Source: Branchiostoma floridae (Eukaryota > Chordata > Leptocardii > Amphioxiformes > Branchiostomatidae). From it: DNA of 64,000 nucleotides. The translations under genes were made by a program, and so were the position numbers. Positions 12,201 through 23,300 of this stretch are shown one piece after another (position 1 is the first letter of the stretch; each line of letters starts with the position of its first letter). The notes under the pieces were generated by a model, which did not search any database, had not been told where the DNA came from, and saw only the letters and a program-made list of their open reading frames with translations. Where the stretch lies: the NCBI RefSeq assembly GCF_000003815.2, contig NC_049979.1, positions 3,469,531-3,533,530 of the forward strand. Reading direction: 5' to 3'.

Positions 12201-15200
12201 TATAGTGTATGATAAGTGTCAGAGCAAGAAACGACTGTATACAGTGGAAGCCAGTTAATTGCACGTCGGATAAACGCACACTTCGGTCAATTGCACAGAA
12301 TCCCAAAATCCCGTGGCGGTGCGGCCAACTGGGTAACTTCGCATCATCGCACACGCCGGATAATTGCACGGGATTCGCTGACAAATTGGGTGTGCAATTA
12401 AGCGGCTTCCACTGTTTTGTGCATGATTAACGTCGGAGCGAACTAATTTCCGAATGGTACTGAGGCTATGGTTCCATTGCAGCGCGGGAACAAAGCTCGC
12501 AGGGGGACGCTGCCGTGCTGCCTGCAGGCCGCCACGTCTTCCCGTTCCATTACCAGCTTCCCGCGGACGGTCTGCCGTGCCCGTTCGAGGGGGAACACGG
12601 TTACGTTCGCTACATCATCACGGCCACCATCGACAGGCCCTGGAAGCTCTATCGCACCATGAAGACGTCATTCACGGTTTTGGAAAAAGAGGACGAGAAT
12701 TCCAGGGAGGATTTCATTAGTACTGTGAGTCTTACATAGATGATTACGCCTGCGAATGTTTATTCTATTGTAGAAAGCTATGGTTTTTCTTTGTTTCCCG
12801 AGCAACACTTTGTAGGCACCTGCACAGTGCTATTTAAGCTCATGCATACAATAACTTAACATTTGTTCTATGTTTCTATCGATTACAGCAATTTGTTCTA
12901 ACACTCTTAGGTTCCAACTTTCAAGTCACCTGGGTGCCAAAGCCATATTCATTCCGACAATATGTTAGGCTATATGTTAGGGTTAAAGTTATGGCATGCA
13001 TTTGCTCTTTTTCTGCTGCTTTGTACAATTAACACTGTATCCTTTATTTGGAAGCAGCAGAAAATTGATGTGCACACCTTGTTAAAATTGATGTGCACAC
13101 CAATGTCATCCATATAATCAAATCAATATGGCCTATAGATATATAAATAACTCTAAAAATGCAAGATTTTTTTTTTGTTATGCCATCATTGGCTAGTACA
13201 ATGGCGAGTGGGTACAGTGTCCACCTTGCAGTTGGTAGGTCGTGAGTATGATCCTGGCCAAGTCATACCGAAAGACCACGCAGGTACTTGCTGCTTTCTC
13301 TGCATAGCACTCATGAGCATTCGCAAAAGAGAAACTGAACACACACACCACTACCAGTGGAATAGCCCTCTGCTGAAGTGATTGCACAAAGTTGTGTGTG
13401 ACCCAGTGCTATTGAAACAGAGATGGGTGCCACCCTATGCGCCATCAGGTGTGGGAAGGACTTTGACTTTTTTTACCCATCTTTGTCAGCACCCCCCCGA
13501 CCTGTGCCGAGCGACGACCACCCCCGGCTGCCTGTGCTGCGAGTCGGGGCCGGTAGAACTACAGGTCCAGCCGGACCGGACCATCTACCGCCCGGGGGAC
13601 GTCATCGTCATCAGGGGGACCGTCACCAACAACAGCAACGTTGACGTCACAAGTGTCGAGGCCAGGCTGGTGCAGGTTTGTTTGTTTGTTTGTTTGTTTG
13701 TTTGTTTGTTTGTTTGTTTGTTGGAATATTGGGGTAGAACTGCAGGTCCAGTCGGACCGGACCATCTACCGCCCGGGGGACGTCATCGTCATCAGGGGGG
13801 CCGTCACCAGTGTGGTGGTCAGGCTGGTGCAGGTACATTCTAATTCAACAAAGGCAGCCCCGTAGCCTTGTTAACACCCTTGTCCTGCTGAGCCCATATA
13901 CCGATATATATGCGGGATGCACATGTTTATGGCAATTCCTGATTTTTTTCAATGTACTTTTATGTTCACGGTTTTCACGGTGATGACATGTCACATTACC
14001 AGTAGCAAACAAATATTTTGTTCACTGTGAACATTTACTTCCTTACCCAAGGGCACAAGGTTGGGGCAAGGCGAGTATCGAACCCAGGATCTATTAGGTT
14101 TCGAGTCGAGCGCTCTGACCGTTGCACCACACAGAGCCTACATATAATTATAGAAGAACAGGATGATATCTTGCTCACATTATTGCTTCTCATGTGGCAC
14201 ATCTATGGCATAGAATTACTTCATTACAGATCGCAACATTTCATGGAGATCACGAAACGACCGCGGTGTTCTCGAGGATTAAGACCAAGACAAAGGAGGC
14301 AAAAAAAGTTGTCCAGCAAGTCCAAATCTGTGGCTGCAAGCGGGGCGAGTCCTTGACGTTTTCTGTGGACAAGGGCGCCGCTCTCCGGGTCCCCCCGATC
14401 CCGCCGTCCGCGCTCCGGTTCTGCAGGATCATCGACCTCGAGTATCGACTGGATGTGAGTGTTGAAGTTTTTGAACTGTCACTCAACACAAGAAGTTGCT
14501 CACCTCGACCTTCATCATTCAATTACTCTGAGCACATGGCATAAGCACACTTGACTCCAGTTAAGAATCGTATATGCCTGGTAGGCGGTATCGGCCCCCG
14601 TCTCTGTTAATTGTCGGCTGGTGTGCTCTTATGTAGATTTCCTCTTTTACCCCCTCGCAAAGTAATCTGGTTCAGTGTCCAGCCAACACAGATGAGCTTT
14701 CATAATTAATGAATGTGAGTGTGTAGGGTGGAAGTGATGTATCAGCTTTCAAAAAAGTATCTTGCTTTGTCCTCATTCAGGATAAGGAGGTTAAATCATC
14801 CACCTTGGCCTGAAGTTACCTGCATTACCTCACCAGAAATTTATCTACTGTAATATGCTCACAATTTCTTCTTCAGCACGTATGCCCTGTCTGTCATTTG
14901 TTTGTTTGTTTGTTTATTCTTTATTTAACCAGGGTAAAGGCATATCGCCTGACGGCGTTTTTCAAAGCCCCATGGGGAAGAACCCCAAACATAAGTCATA
15001 CATAAAGTTCACAAAACCAAATCAACTTCAATGACATAATCATACAAAACAAAGTCTATGAAACCAAATTACTTAATAACATGAACATGAATATTGTACA
15101 AAACCAGATTTAACCTAGATAACATTATAAAATCGTACTGCGAAACGAGTGAATCAAATGTTTAACCTTAACGTGAGATAACACAGGAAACATAGCGAAA

Positions 15201-16234
15201 AGAAGTCAGATTTAAAATCAGGATTGAATTTGCATATCAATGTTCTAGTCAGTTACTGTTAAGGCCTCATCAATTTTATTTGCTAATTGTCAAAAGTCTA
15301 AAAATAATCTTAAACGGCAATACTAAATCATTAACAGAGTCTGAAGGCTGTACTTTGGTACACACAGTTCCAGCCTTCATTTTTTTCATTTTGAACACTG
15401 AATTTTCCCTTCAAAATGCCACAAAACCAAGGAAATAAATTGGGTTGCCTTAGATGATTGAATTTGTCTAATTTTTCATGACTCTGCACAGGTTGTTCCC
15501 TACCTGGAGGGCGCGTATTCCTATGATCTGAAGACTCAGATCCCCGTCAAGATTGGCCCCTATAGGCGCCACCCCCACAACAGCGCCCACCCCCCCTGTG
15601 CGGCTCCCCCTGCTGCTCCGGGCCCCCCTGTGTACACCATCGGACCTGCAGTCATCACCCAGCCGACATCCGTGGTCCCCTCTGCACCTGACCTTGACCT
15701 TCGTGAGTACAACCTTGTAATGGATGGTCTCTAATATGATTCCACCTTTAATTTCATCTAAACTTCTCCTTGCTTTAATTTGTAAGTCTTGTATCCTGAA
15801 TCTATGCATATGTTGCTAAAATGCTCTCTCAGTAGGCTTTGAGTGTTAGGGCATTTTGAAGCACCTGGGAATCACCCCGCTGAACCAACCTTCTGAAAAC
15901 CAAATTCAAACCAGCCACATATGCATCGATGATCATACAACAAATCACTTCCAAGTTCACCTACTAGTAAACCCACAGCATCTAAGAAACCAAGCCCGAA
16001 TATTCCGTATGGAAAGGTGTCACCTTTTCTGTAGAGGAAACTTGATTTCAGTTTGTTTAAATGCATACTAGTACCATCAAGTCAATCTTAAAAATGTACA
16101 TATTGTAACTCTGCATTGGTTTTACAGCTCCTCCGTCCTACATGGAGAGCATGCAGGGAGCCGAGAGCATCTGGGATGCAGACGACTCGGACAACGCGAT
16201 GGGGGACAACTTTGCCCCCAAGTACGACTACTAG
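9278..16234 (+). CDS. ARR2: complete alpha-arrestin (ARRDC-like), 404 aa
   Basis: Seven exons: A 9278-9395, B 10409-10534, C 12483-12724, D 13490-13675, E 14230-14454, F 15492-15702, G 16128-16234 (TAG 16232-16234). All junctions are GT-AG and phases match, giving 404 residues, normal for ARRDC proteins. The start MGKLRQFAIEFDEMNDVF opens the N-terminal arrestin fold. Exon C has LPAGRHVFPFHYQLPADGLP, the hallmark ARRDC strand. D and E form the C-terminal fold. The tail has PPVY (15624-15635) and PPSY (16130-16141), predicted NEDD4-family WW ligands, so this copy should work as a ubiquitin-ligase adaptor. The ATG follows a strong pyrimidine tract and CAG, so a 5' UTR exon must be spliced on. 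A TAC-to-TAG change ends it earlier than ARR1. A possible AATAAA signal lies at 16652-16657. Confidence 0.92.
10979..12129. mobile_element. TIR element with subterminal repeats, ARR2 B-C intron
   Basis: The outer ends AGAGGGTCTGCATG and CATGCAGACCCTCT are inverted repeats, about 1.15 kb apart. Inside the right end (11947-12108) are several imperfect copies of a TAACGCTTAACGGTGAATT unit; one copy lies near the left end (11012-11034). The middle holds internally repeated GCCGAAGGCCGGG blocks. No transposase was recognised. The superfamily is undetermined because I cannot fix a target duplication. Confidence 0.68.
12242..12414. mobile_element. Pogo/Tigger-like MITE, ARR2 B-C intron
   Basis: Ends are inverted repeats: CAGTGGAAGCCAGTTAATTG at the left and the complement of a CAATTAAGCGGCTTCCACTG right end. 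The left end follows a TA; the right flank is TT rather than TA. The CAGTGGAA start is typical of pogo-type Tc1/mariner elements. A relative sits at 26539-26847. It ends about 70 bp before exon C. Confidence 0.72.
13676..13832 (+). pseudogene. Partial tandem copy of ARR2 exon D behind a (GTTT)n tract
   Basis: Directly at the exon D donor is an array of about twelve GTTT units (to about 13722), followed by a second, shortened copy of exon D (13732-13832). The copy keeps VELQVQSDRTIYRPGDVIVI and ends RLVQ followed by its own GTACAT donor. It lacks the CLCC head and loses codons from the NNSNVDVTSVEA stretch. Reading through the tetranucleotide tract from exon D is out of frame with the copy, so it is probably non-functional unless a TAG acceptor at about 13737 is used. 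Confidence 0.8.
14042..14140 (-). mobile_element. tRNA-derived SINE remnant, D-E intron of ARR2
   Basis: Read on the minus strand it begins GTGGTGCAACGGTCAGAGCG (A-box-like) and carries GGGTTCGATACTCG (B-box-like), with tRNA-like spacing. It occupies the same intron position as the copy in ARR1 (1654-1752). Confidence 0.6.
14891..15235. mobile_element. Insertion in the ARR2 E-F intron, unclassified
   Basis: The ARR1 intron reads straight from GTCTGTCATT into TCTAGTTAATTACTG, while ARR2 has about 340 bp between the equivalent points. The insert begins with TTTG repeats and TTCTTTATTTAACCAGGG, a form seen at ends of retroelements, but I cannot assign a family. Confidence 0.5.
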
Positions 16235-16639
16235 GACTGGAGACATGGCCAGCTGTACCCTGGCGTAGTTGGGCGATTGTCAGACACGTGTCGCGCACTT
16301 GTCGGGCATGTGTCGGGTATGTGTCGGGTATGTGTCGGGCGGGCACGTGTCGGGCATGTCGGTTATGAGGCAATCCACTAGTAGAACCTGTATTAGGGCC
16401 ATGCTTATTTGAATTGCCAGTTTTCTGCCGATTCGAAAAAAATGATTCTGCAAAGACAACATAGAAACAGTCTCAAGGGAAATCTGTACCTACTGGTGTA
16501 CACGGTGTCACAGAGAATATGTAGTCAGTCAGCTGAGGACACCAGATGTCTACTTGGGAAGTTTGCTGGACCTCCTACTCCACTCCTCTCCACTCCTTTG
16601 TATCCTCCATCTTTTGGCATACAATGAATGCGTATTATT

Positions 16640-17330
16640 TTTTTAAGATAAAATAAATGTCTTTTTGTGCAATTTGTAATATATTTATGATAAGCACTGT
16701 GAGTAGAGAGTGTAGATTTACTACGCTGGACCACAAACAGTAACACACGCTTACAAGAGAGGTTTAAAACTCAGCAAGGATATACCATTGTTTGACTAAG
16801 TCTTGAAACTGGGCCGCTAGCGAGCGGAGTGGTGTGAGTCTATGTTTGTGTACCCTTAATCTAAGGGTCAGCTACTTATGAGTATGGTCATTACTACTTA
16901 TAATGGACATAACTAATTTTGATCTGTCCCTCTTCAGCAAAAAGAGGCATTTGGAAGGGCTAGGTTAATAAGTAGTTAGTCCATCCATTGAACCATCGGT
17001 CGATCGTGTGAATCTTGTGGACAGAAGACAAAGAAAGACACAAAATGCGATAAAAGTTGAGTTCCAGTCCTTGGTCAAGTGAGCATGGCTTATGTCACAG
17101 TGTGATCTGTAGAAGTGAAGTACGTTTTGTAAATTCTGTGGAGAAATGAGTTTTGAATACAGAATTTTGTCATTCTATCTGATGTGTGTCTTGCATTTGT
17201 TCATGTTCATAGCACTTTTATACCATAGTGGTCATGCATAGACTTCTGCGAACGAGTCTTACTAAGGATGATCATTTTGCTGCAGTTTCCTTTTTACCTG
17301 CTAGAGATCGCTTTTGGTATGTGTAATTAC
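16640..17330. other. Intergenic DNA between the ARR2 and ARR3 units
   Basis: No gene is seen. The right part (from about 17040) aligns with the 5' flank of the ARR2 unit near 5390 (shared GTCCTTGGTCAAGTGAGCAT), so the unit boundary lies near 16990-17040. Confidence 0.5.
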
Positions 17331-17763
17331 TAGGGTTGGGTACCGGTACAGAAAATTCAGGTCCAGGTCCGGTTCAGGTCCAAAGGATCAGGTCCAGGTC
17401 CGGACCTGAACCTGGACCTGTTTCAGTATGACTCATACCAATGGTCCATTTCACTAGAAAGAAATCTGTTTGGTGGTGTATTAGACTTACACTGGCGTTT
17501 TAAAATCCTACAACGCTAACTGCACCTGTGCGATTGGCTGTAAAACTTGGTAGAAATTATTATAAACTCTACTCTACTTCACTCTTGTTATTTTTTTCCA
17601 CCTGCAAGCGCCAAAACGTTTGAATGCCTTATAAAATAATCTGTTAAATTTCCAATCGGTCCAACATTCGGTCCGCCCAATTTTTTCAGGTCCGGTTTTT
17701 CTGGACCGGTCCAATAAGAAAAACCGGTTTTGTACCGGTACGCTGTACCGATACCCAGCCCTA
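17331..17763. mobile_element. Non-autonomous hAT element with perfect 8-bp duplication
   Basis: The ends TAGGGTTGGGTACCGGTAC and GTACCGATACCCAGCCCTA are imperfect inverted repeats. They are flanked by exact 8-bp copies of GTAATTAC (17323-17330 and 17764-17771). The homologous site in the ARR2 unit (near 5658) has a single GTAATTAC and no insert. The interior is rich in repeats of AGGTCCAGGTCCGG. There is no transposase frame. Confidence 0.87.
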
Positions 17764-18131
17764 GTAATTACCATAGGATCAGTTTTGGAGACGTCACCGT
17801 ATCCGTACTCTTAAGCTTAGACCCTACCTGTTTCTTCGAATCCCCAAGGTTTCCCAGAATTGGACCAAAAGTTTGAAGAAAAAACATTAGGCCCTAAACC
17901 TATGATGCGTAGTACGTAGTAACGCAGTCAACTGTATGATTTTGGAAACGGTAAGACTGCATCCACTATCTTCCTCAGTGACACTGAAGAGATTCTTGTT
18001 GGGGAGCAGGTTTTTTACCCTGACAATTAATTGATATGCAAAGGAGATGAAGACAATTTTTAAAGAAAGGTACTACTATATAAGTCAAGGCGAAGGTGAT
18101 GCAAGTGAGTGAATTAGCTCCTGTTGTTACC

Positions 18132-18236
18132 TAGCCTGGTATACAGCCGTAATATAGCTCCAGAGTCTCTCCTAGTGCAATTGCAAAGAGGAGAGAAGAG
18201 ACTCGGGAGCTATATTACGGCTGGATACCAGGCTAG
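18132..18236. mobile_element. 105-bp hAT-type MITE, near-perfect hairpin
   Basis: The two arms, TAGCCTGGTATACAGCCGTA and its partner, fold back over about 35 bp. Flanks TTGTTACC (18124-18131) and TTGTTTCC (18237-18244) match at seven of eight positions. The ARR2 unit has an uninterrupted TTGTTGTTTCCTACTGG at the same place, near 6030. Confidence 0.8.
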
Positions 18237-19596
18237 TTGTTTCCTACTGGATTATCAAAAATTTGTCTTGAGCTCCTTTGTATAAAGTTATCAATTCTGA
18301 ATACCCCCCCCCCCACATGTAGCGAAAATCGATCGGACGACGAGTCTGCGAGTTCTAAATTACGAGGAGGCATGATCCTGATGCCGACGAAGAAATGGCA
18401 GAGAACAATCAAAACAAAAACATGGCTCCCCCCCCCCCCCCCAGGGTATGGAGGTGTACAGCAGACAGTTTCTCAAGGTCAAAGCGTATTATCGTCTCGA
18501 ACGCAGAAGTAGTTGTAACGCAACACCGAACATCACTTTACACTGTCTGTTTTACTGAAAAGCAAGGTATGATGTTTATCTATCGCTCCCATGTCAAAGG
18601 TGAAACATTGACACCTAATTGTGTGTCTATTTATTTACACTCAAAAAGTGAACAAACAGGTTTGACTGATCATTTCATGCGGAAGTCAGGCTTCCATGTC
18701 GGGGCAGGACTGAAATATCTCTAACATTGCCGTCAACTTGGGCTTTCACAGGCGGGGATACATGAACTGTACAGATTCTAGAGAGCCCAATGTCAAGGAT
18801 ATCGCTGCTGCTGTGCGAGATCAAGGGATAAGGTGAGGTAAGGTCAGGTGAGTTGTGTGAATGGAGGGGGGGGGGGGGGGCAGCATAACTGAAGAAGTTG
18901 TGGATGGATCCGTATGAAATCTAATATGTGGTACAGTCGACTCGGCAATTGAACAACAAGACATGTTGAAACGAAAGAGAAGTTCGAAAATTGACCCGGT
19001 ATCACGCTTCTGGAATAGTTTATAATTACCGACAGCGCTTAAAGACGTGAATTAGTGTAGGTCGACTACGTACGATACGATCACAAGTGCCAGTGAGTTA
19101 AAATAGCTCGCTACGTCTCAGCAAAAAAGCTGTCAGTTATATAACGTTAACATATCTTAACAACGAATGTCGGGTATATGTCATTGGATTCAGTGAATGG
19201 ATTCGTGAATGATTAAATTCATCAGATTAAATGACTGAAAAACAGAGTTGCCCGCAACCAAAAAGGTACAACAACCAACGTTTCTTAGCACTGCAGCCGG
19301 GTCCCTAACTTTAAGTATTCACGCACGGATATATACAGTAACGTTTGCAATCGTATTCTAAAGGACTGGCTGTTCGATTTATTTGTTTGACGGTATCTAA
19401 CTACACGTGTCAATACTTTACGTTCGGTACCGCATTCTCAACTCTGTAGCAGCGCCACCTATAGCTGCAGTGTGAAGTAGAATCAGTGACAGACGGTCAT
19501 CAAAACGTCAGCTAGTGAAAGTCTTTAGTTGTGAATAACGAATTTTGTCATTCGGTGAATGGAGCTTCACAGGTATCGTGCTTAATCCCGTGGTTA

Positions 19597-19932
19597 AGCC
19601 TGGGGCACAACCCGCCGTACGTGCAATTTGTCCGTACATTTTTTGTGGAGGCCACGTCCGCCACGTATTTCTGAAAACGCTGAGGCTGTACATGGCAGGC
19701 GCGTCGCCCGTACTGGCACGTACGGAGGGCGAATCCGCAGCCCGAACGTAGAGGAAGTTCTGCATGGACTTAAATTTCTACGGCGTGTCTGCGTGCTCCA
19801 AAATCCGTCGGATTCCCTACGAGCTCATACGGAGACGGTACTTACCACTTACGGACACCAAAAGATTGCCCACGTTTTGGCACGTAGACAGCACGTATTT
19901 GCACGTACGGCGCGCGGGTTGTGCCCCAGGCT
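19597..19932. mobile_element. PIF/Harbinger-type MITE, ARR3 unit copy
   Basis: A 336-bp element with inverted ends AGCCTGGGGCACAACCCG and its complement, flanked by TTA on both sides (19594-19596, 19933-19935). A TWA duplication is the signature of PIF/Harbinger. The interior has many CGTACG palindromes. Identical-length copies sit at the same place before ARR4 and ARR5. The ARR2 unit has a matching site without the element, near 8130. Confidence 0.82.
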
Positions 19933-20007
19933 TTAGCGGTCCGCGAGTTGGACTCGACATGCATGCACGCAACCGAGAAGTGTTGCAGTCCTCAGGACGG
20001 GACGTTA

Positions 20008-20195
20008 AGGCATAGGTCACATTCCCAAAACGGGGCCAAGCCTAACAGAATGATATTAAAGACATCAGAATAGGCAGAATTTCAACATAAGATTCATGGC
20101 AGGATTTGCGTATATTTCTAGGTATTTCTTAATTTTTTTTTTCATTCTTTTAAACATCCCGGCCGGTCCCCGTTTTGGAAATGTGACCTAAGCCT
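20008..20195. mobile_element. GGTCACATT-type palindromic MITE, ARR3 unit
   Basis: Inverted ends AGGCATAGGTCACATT and AAATGTGACCTAAGCCT enclose mirrored CCCCGTTTTGG blocks. The same family occurs many times in the window (for example 30443-30630, 41116-41310, 60876-61085). Its right end supplies the sequence about 150 bp before exon A. Confidence 0.7.
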
Positions 20196-20345
20196 CAGCC
20201 GTGGTCTGTCGATAAAAAGCTAAAAGTAACGAACCCGGGCCGTAAATAGCGTATGTCTTCTCTGTTGCGACCAGTGGAAGTTTAGATTAGCTCTTCAATG
20301 AGCTTTACTGATTCGGTATATTTTACACTTTCCCCTTTCCCACAG

Positions 20346-23300
20346 ATGGAGAAACTCCGACAGTTCGCCATCGAGTTTGATGAAAGGAAGGACGTGTTCG
20401 AGCCCGGGGAATTTGTCAAAGGTCACGTGGTCGTTGACCTGGCAGAGAAAATAAAGATAAAAGGTAATAAAGAAGACGTCGAACAAATAATAATATAACA
20501 TTGACATATATGGTTACTTCAAACAACTTGTTTGACTTGAGCTTGACTTTTCCTTACCTTTAAATTTGTTTCCTATTGGAATCCAAATTGTCTTCGGCTT
20601 GCCTTTGTCTTACAATGTTTCCTATTGGACATCTAAAATTGTCTTCACTCATAGTTAGGGTATAAAACTAATTTCTTCCAGATCACTTCAGTGTCACTGA
20701 CGAAAACTAGCGGATGCTAGTTGAAAAGTCTGTCCGTTTCCAAAATCATATTGTACAATAAAGGTCTTCATTTATTCACTAAATGCTCATCCAAATTGGA
20801 AGCAGAATTTCTGTCAACTTGCAGTATTGCGGATGACAGGACGTCAAGCCCTGGATGAATCATAAATAAAGCTTGTGTCCCCTGCAGGTTTGAGGCTGCA
20901 GTTCCACGGACGCAGCAAAGTGAGTTTTGACATTGGCGAAGACAGCTACATGGCTTCAGAGACATACTTAAGTCACGAGGTCACGCTATTCGGCCACGGT
21001 AGGGTAGAACCCCCCGGACTATGTCACATTTCCTATCTGGGACCCGGCCGGGCTGTTTGTGGAAACGAAAAATTAAAGTTTATGCCAATAGATATGCACA
21101 GGGTATGCCATTGGGTTATTTTTGGTCCATTTTGTGTTTGTTTTTTATCGTACTTTTCTTTCCCGAAACTGCCAGGCCGGGGCCCTTTGTGGAAATTTGA
21201 CTTTAGTCTAACCCATACTGCTATTATGTATACAAGTATAGGTGCGAGCTATCCCAGTACACATTATATACGTAACGAGAATTTCGTTTTGATGGTTCTT
21301 TTGTATATTTTTTGGTCTAGCGAGTGTCGAATTCGAAGGTGCGAGCATTTTAGGGGTCCGGGGGCATGCACCCTTGGAAATGGTGAAGATTCAAATACCA
21401 TTTAAAACAAAAGCAGAAATGGGTCAACGTCAACAGTTCCGTCAAGAGAGGATTCTGTAAACATTCTTTAGGGGTCCTTCTGAGTGTGCGGGGAGGGGTC
21501 TGCGGATAAAGGTGAACTAGGGGGGGGGGTCCGAGATAGGTTTATCTGCGAATAAAGGTGAACTAGCGTTACTAACTTAAATGATGGTTCCATTGCAGAG
21601 CAAGGACAAACTGGAGACGATACTGTGACGTCACACGTGCTGCCCGCGGGTCGCCATGCCTTCCCGTTCCAGGTCCAGCTTCTGGCGGACGGACTGCCGT
21701 GCTCGTTCGAGTGGGAACACTACGGCTATGTTCGCTACATCACCAAGGCCACCATCGGCAAGCCCTATAGCTACAGTTCCACAGAAAAGGTGTTCAAGGT
21801 TCTGGATAAAGGCGAAGAGGAGGATTCTTGGGAAGGGTTTAGTAGAATCGTGAGTCAGGAAGTTACTATTATCGTTAACATTACCCGTTATTCTTGAAAT
21901 AGTTGAACTGTAATTTCCAACGACTGCACAGCATCAGTCTTTGACAAGGAATGAACAATCAACTGCTGTCTTGACGTCACGTTTTGCAGATAGAACACGT
22001 GACTCAGTTGGCAGTGGATCATAGGTTGCAGAAAGGCTATGGCGCCCAGTCGCCCACCGTAGAGCCTTGACAAAGACTGATGCTGTGCAGTCGAAAATTT
22101 GGGTCAATGTTTGAAATTACAGTTCAACTGTTTCAAGAATGACTTCTACCAACACAGATGAACTTTCAAGTTATTACCCGTTATCATTATAGACATTTGT
22201 GATTTCGTCCGGCGATGTGTACGGATCAGCTTTTTTTGTTCCACGTTCATGCATAGCAAGATAATTGTTGCCGGACGGCATAAGGCAGTAGATGCCATCT
22301 GAAACGTCTGACCGTTTTCTTTACTTATTCAGTTGTTTGATGACTGTTACCTCGTTTTTTTCTGCCATGCATCTTTCAAATAGTGTTGAATCCTCCTGGC
22401 ATTTGCTGTGGATCTAACGCTAGTTCACCTTTATCTGTGTGGTAACCTACATTTGTTGGAGGTGCTCCATATTGTTGAATATCTATTTTGCAAATCGGAA
22501 TCTAATTTGCATAAATATATTTCAGCCATACCACAGGTATGGTGATACATATTGTATTTGTAATGTTTCTTCTTCTTCAGTATGCAAATGAAGACCTAAT
22601 TTTCATAATTGATGTGAAAATGCTATAATCCCATTGTGGAAAATGACCAGAATTTCTTATTTGGCATTTCAAAGTTATGTACAGGTGAATATCATTGAAC
22701 ATTGACTATGCAAATGAGACCTCATTTGCATAAACCATCAGAAAATGCTATCATTATCTGCTTTTTAGATAGATGGTGTACGTCTGTTATTTGGGTGGAG
22801 GTGATGAATAACGTCTATGATTAATGCAAATGAGGACTCTTTTTGCATGCATAATACATCAGTTGCAAACTTTAAGTTTAACATCATTTGGCGAATTGGC
22901 TAGTTTTATAATGTGGTGGTCTCAGAGTATTTATTGGTTTGTTGATCTTCCCACACCCCTACATTTTGTATGTGTAGAGAGCACGAGACTATGAGCCATA
23001 CTCCAAAGAGCAGTTACTCAAGCAACTGGATATGATTTTGGAAACGGTCAGACTAGCATCCACTAGTTTTCGTCAGTGACACTGAACGTCGGACCATTTC
23101 CAAAATCCTATCCAGTTGCTTGAGTAACTGCTATTTGGCATATCTTATTACCTGGATGTCTAGCCTTCATCGACGCATGAGCCATACTATTATTACTATT
23201 GCATTCTTCCATTCATTGTGCGTTTTGAATCGATGACAGCACCCTCCCAACATGGTCCGCTCGAACAGAGACGAGGAAGCGACCGCGGCCGAGTGCTGTT

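Noticed and set aside
14042-14140. Possible tRNA gene on the minus strand
   Set aside because: A-box and B-box resemblance only; no proper acceptor stem or anticodon arm, and a decayed copy sits at the same intron position in ARR1. Better explained as a SINE head.
19545-20020. Small open frames repeated before ARR3, ARR4 and ARR5 that look like a conserved protein
   Set aside because: They fall within the duplicated Harbinger-type MITE; conservation is explained by recent duplication, and frames on both strands are equally open.
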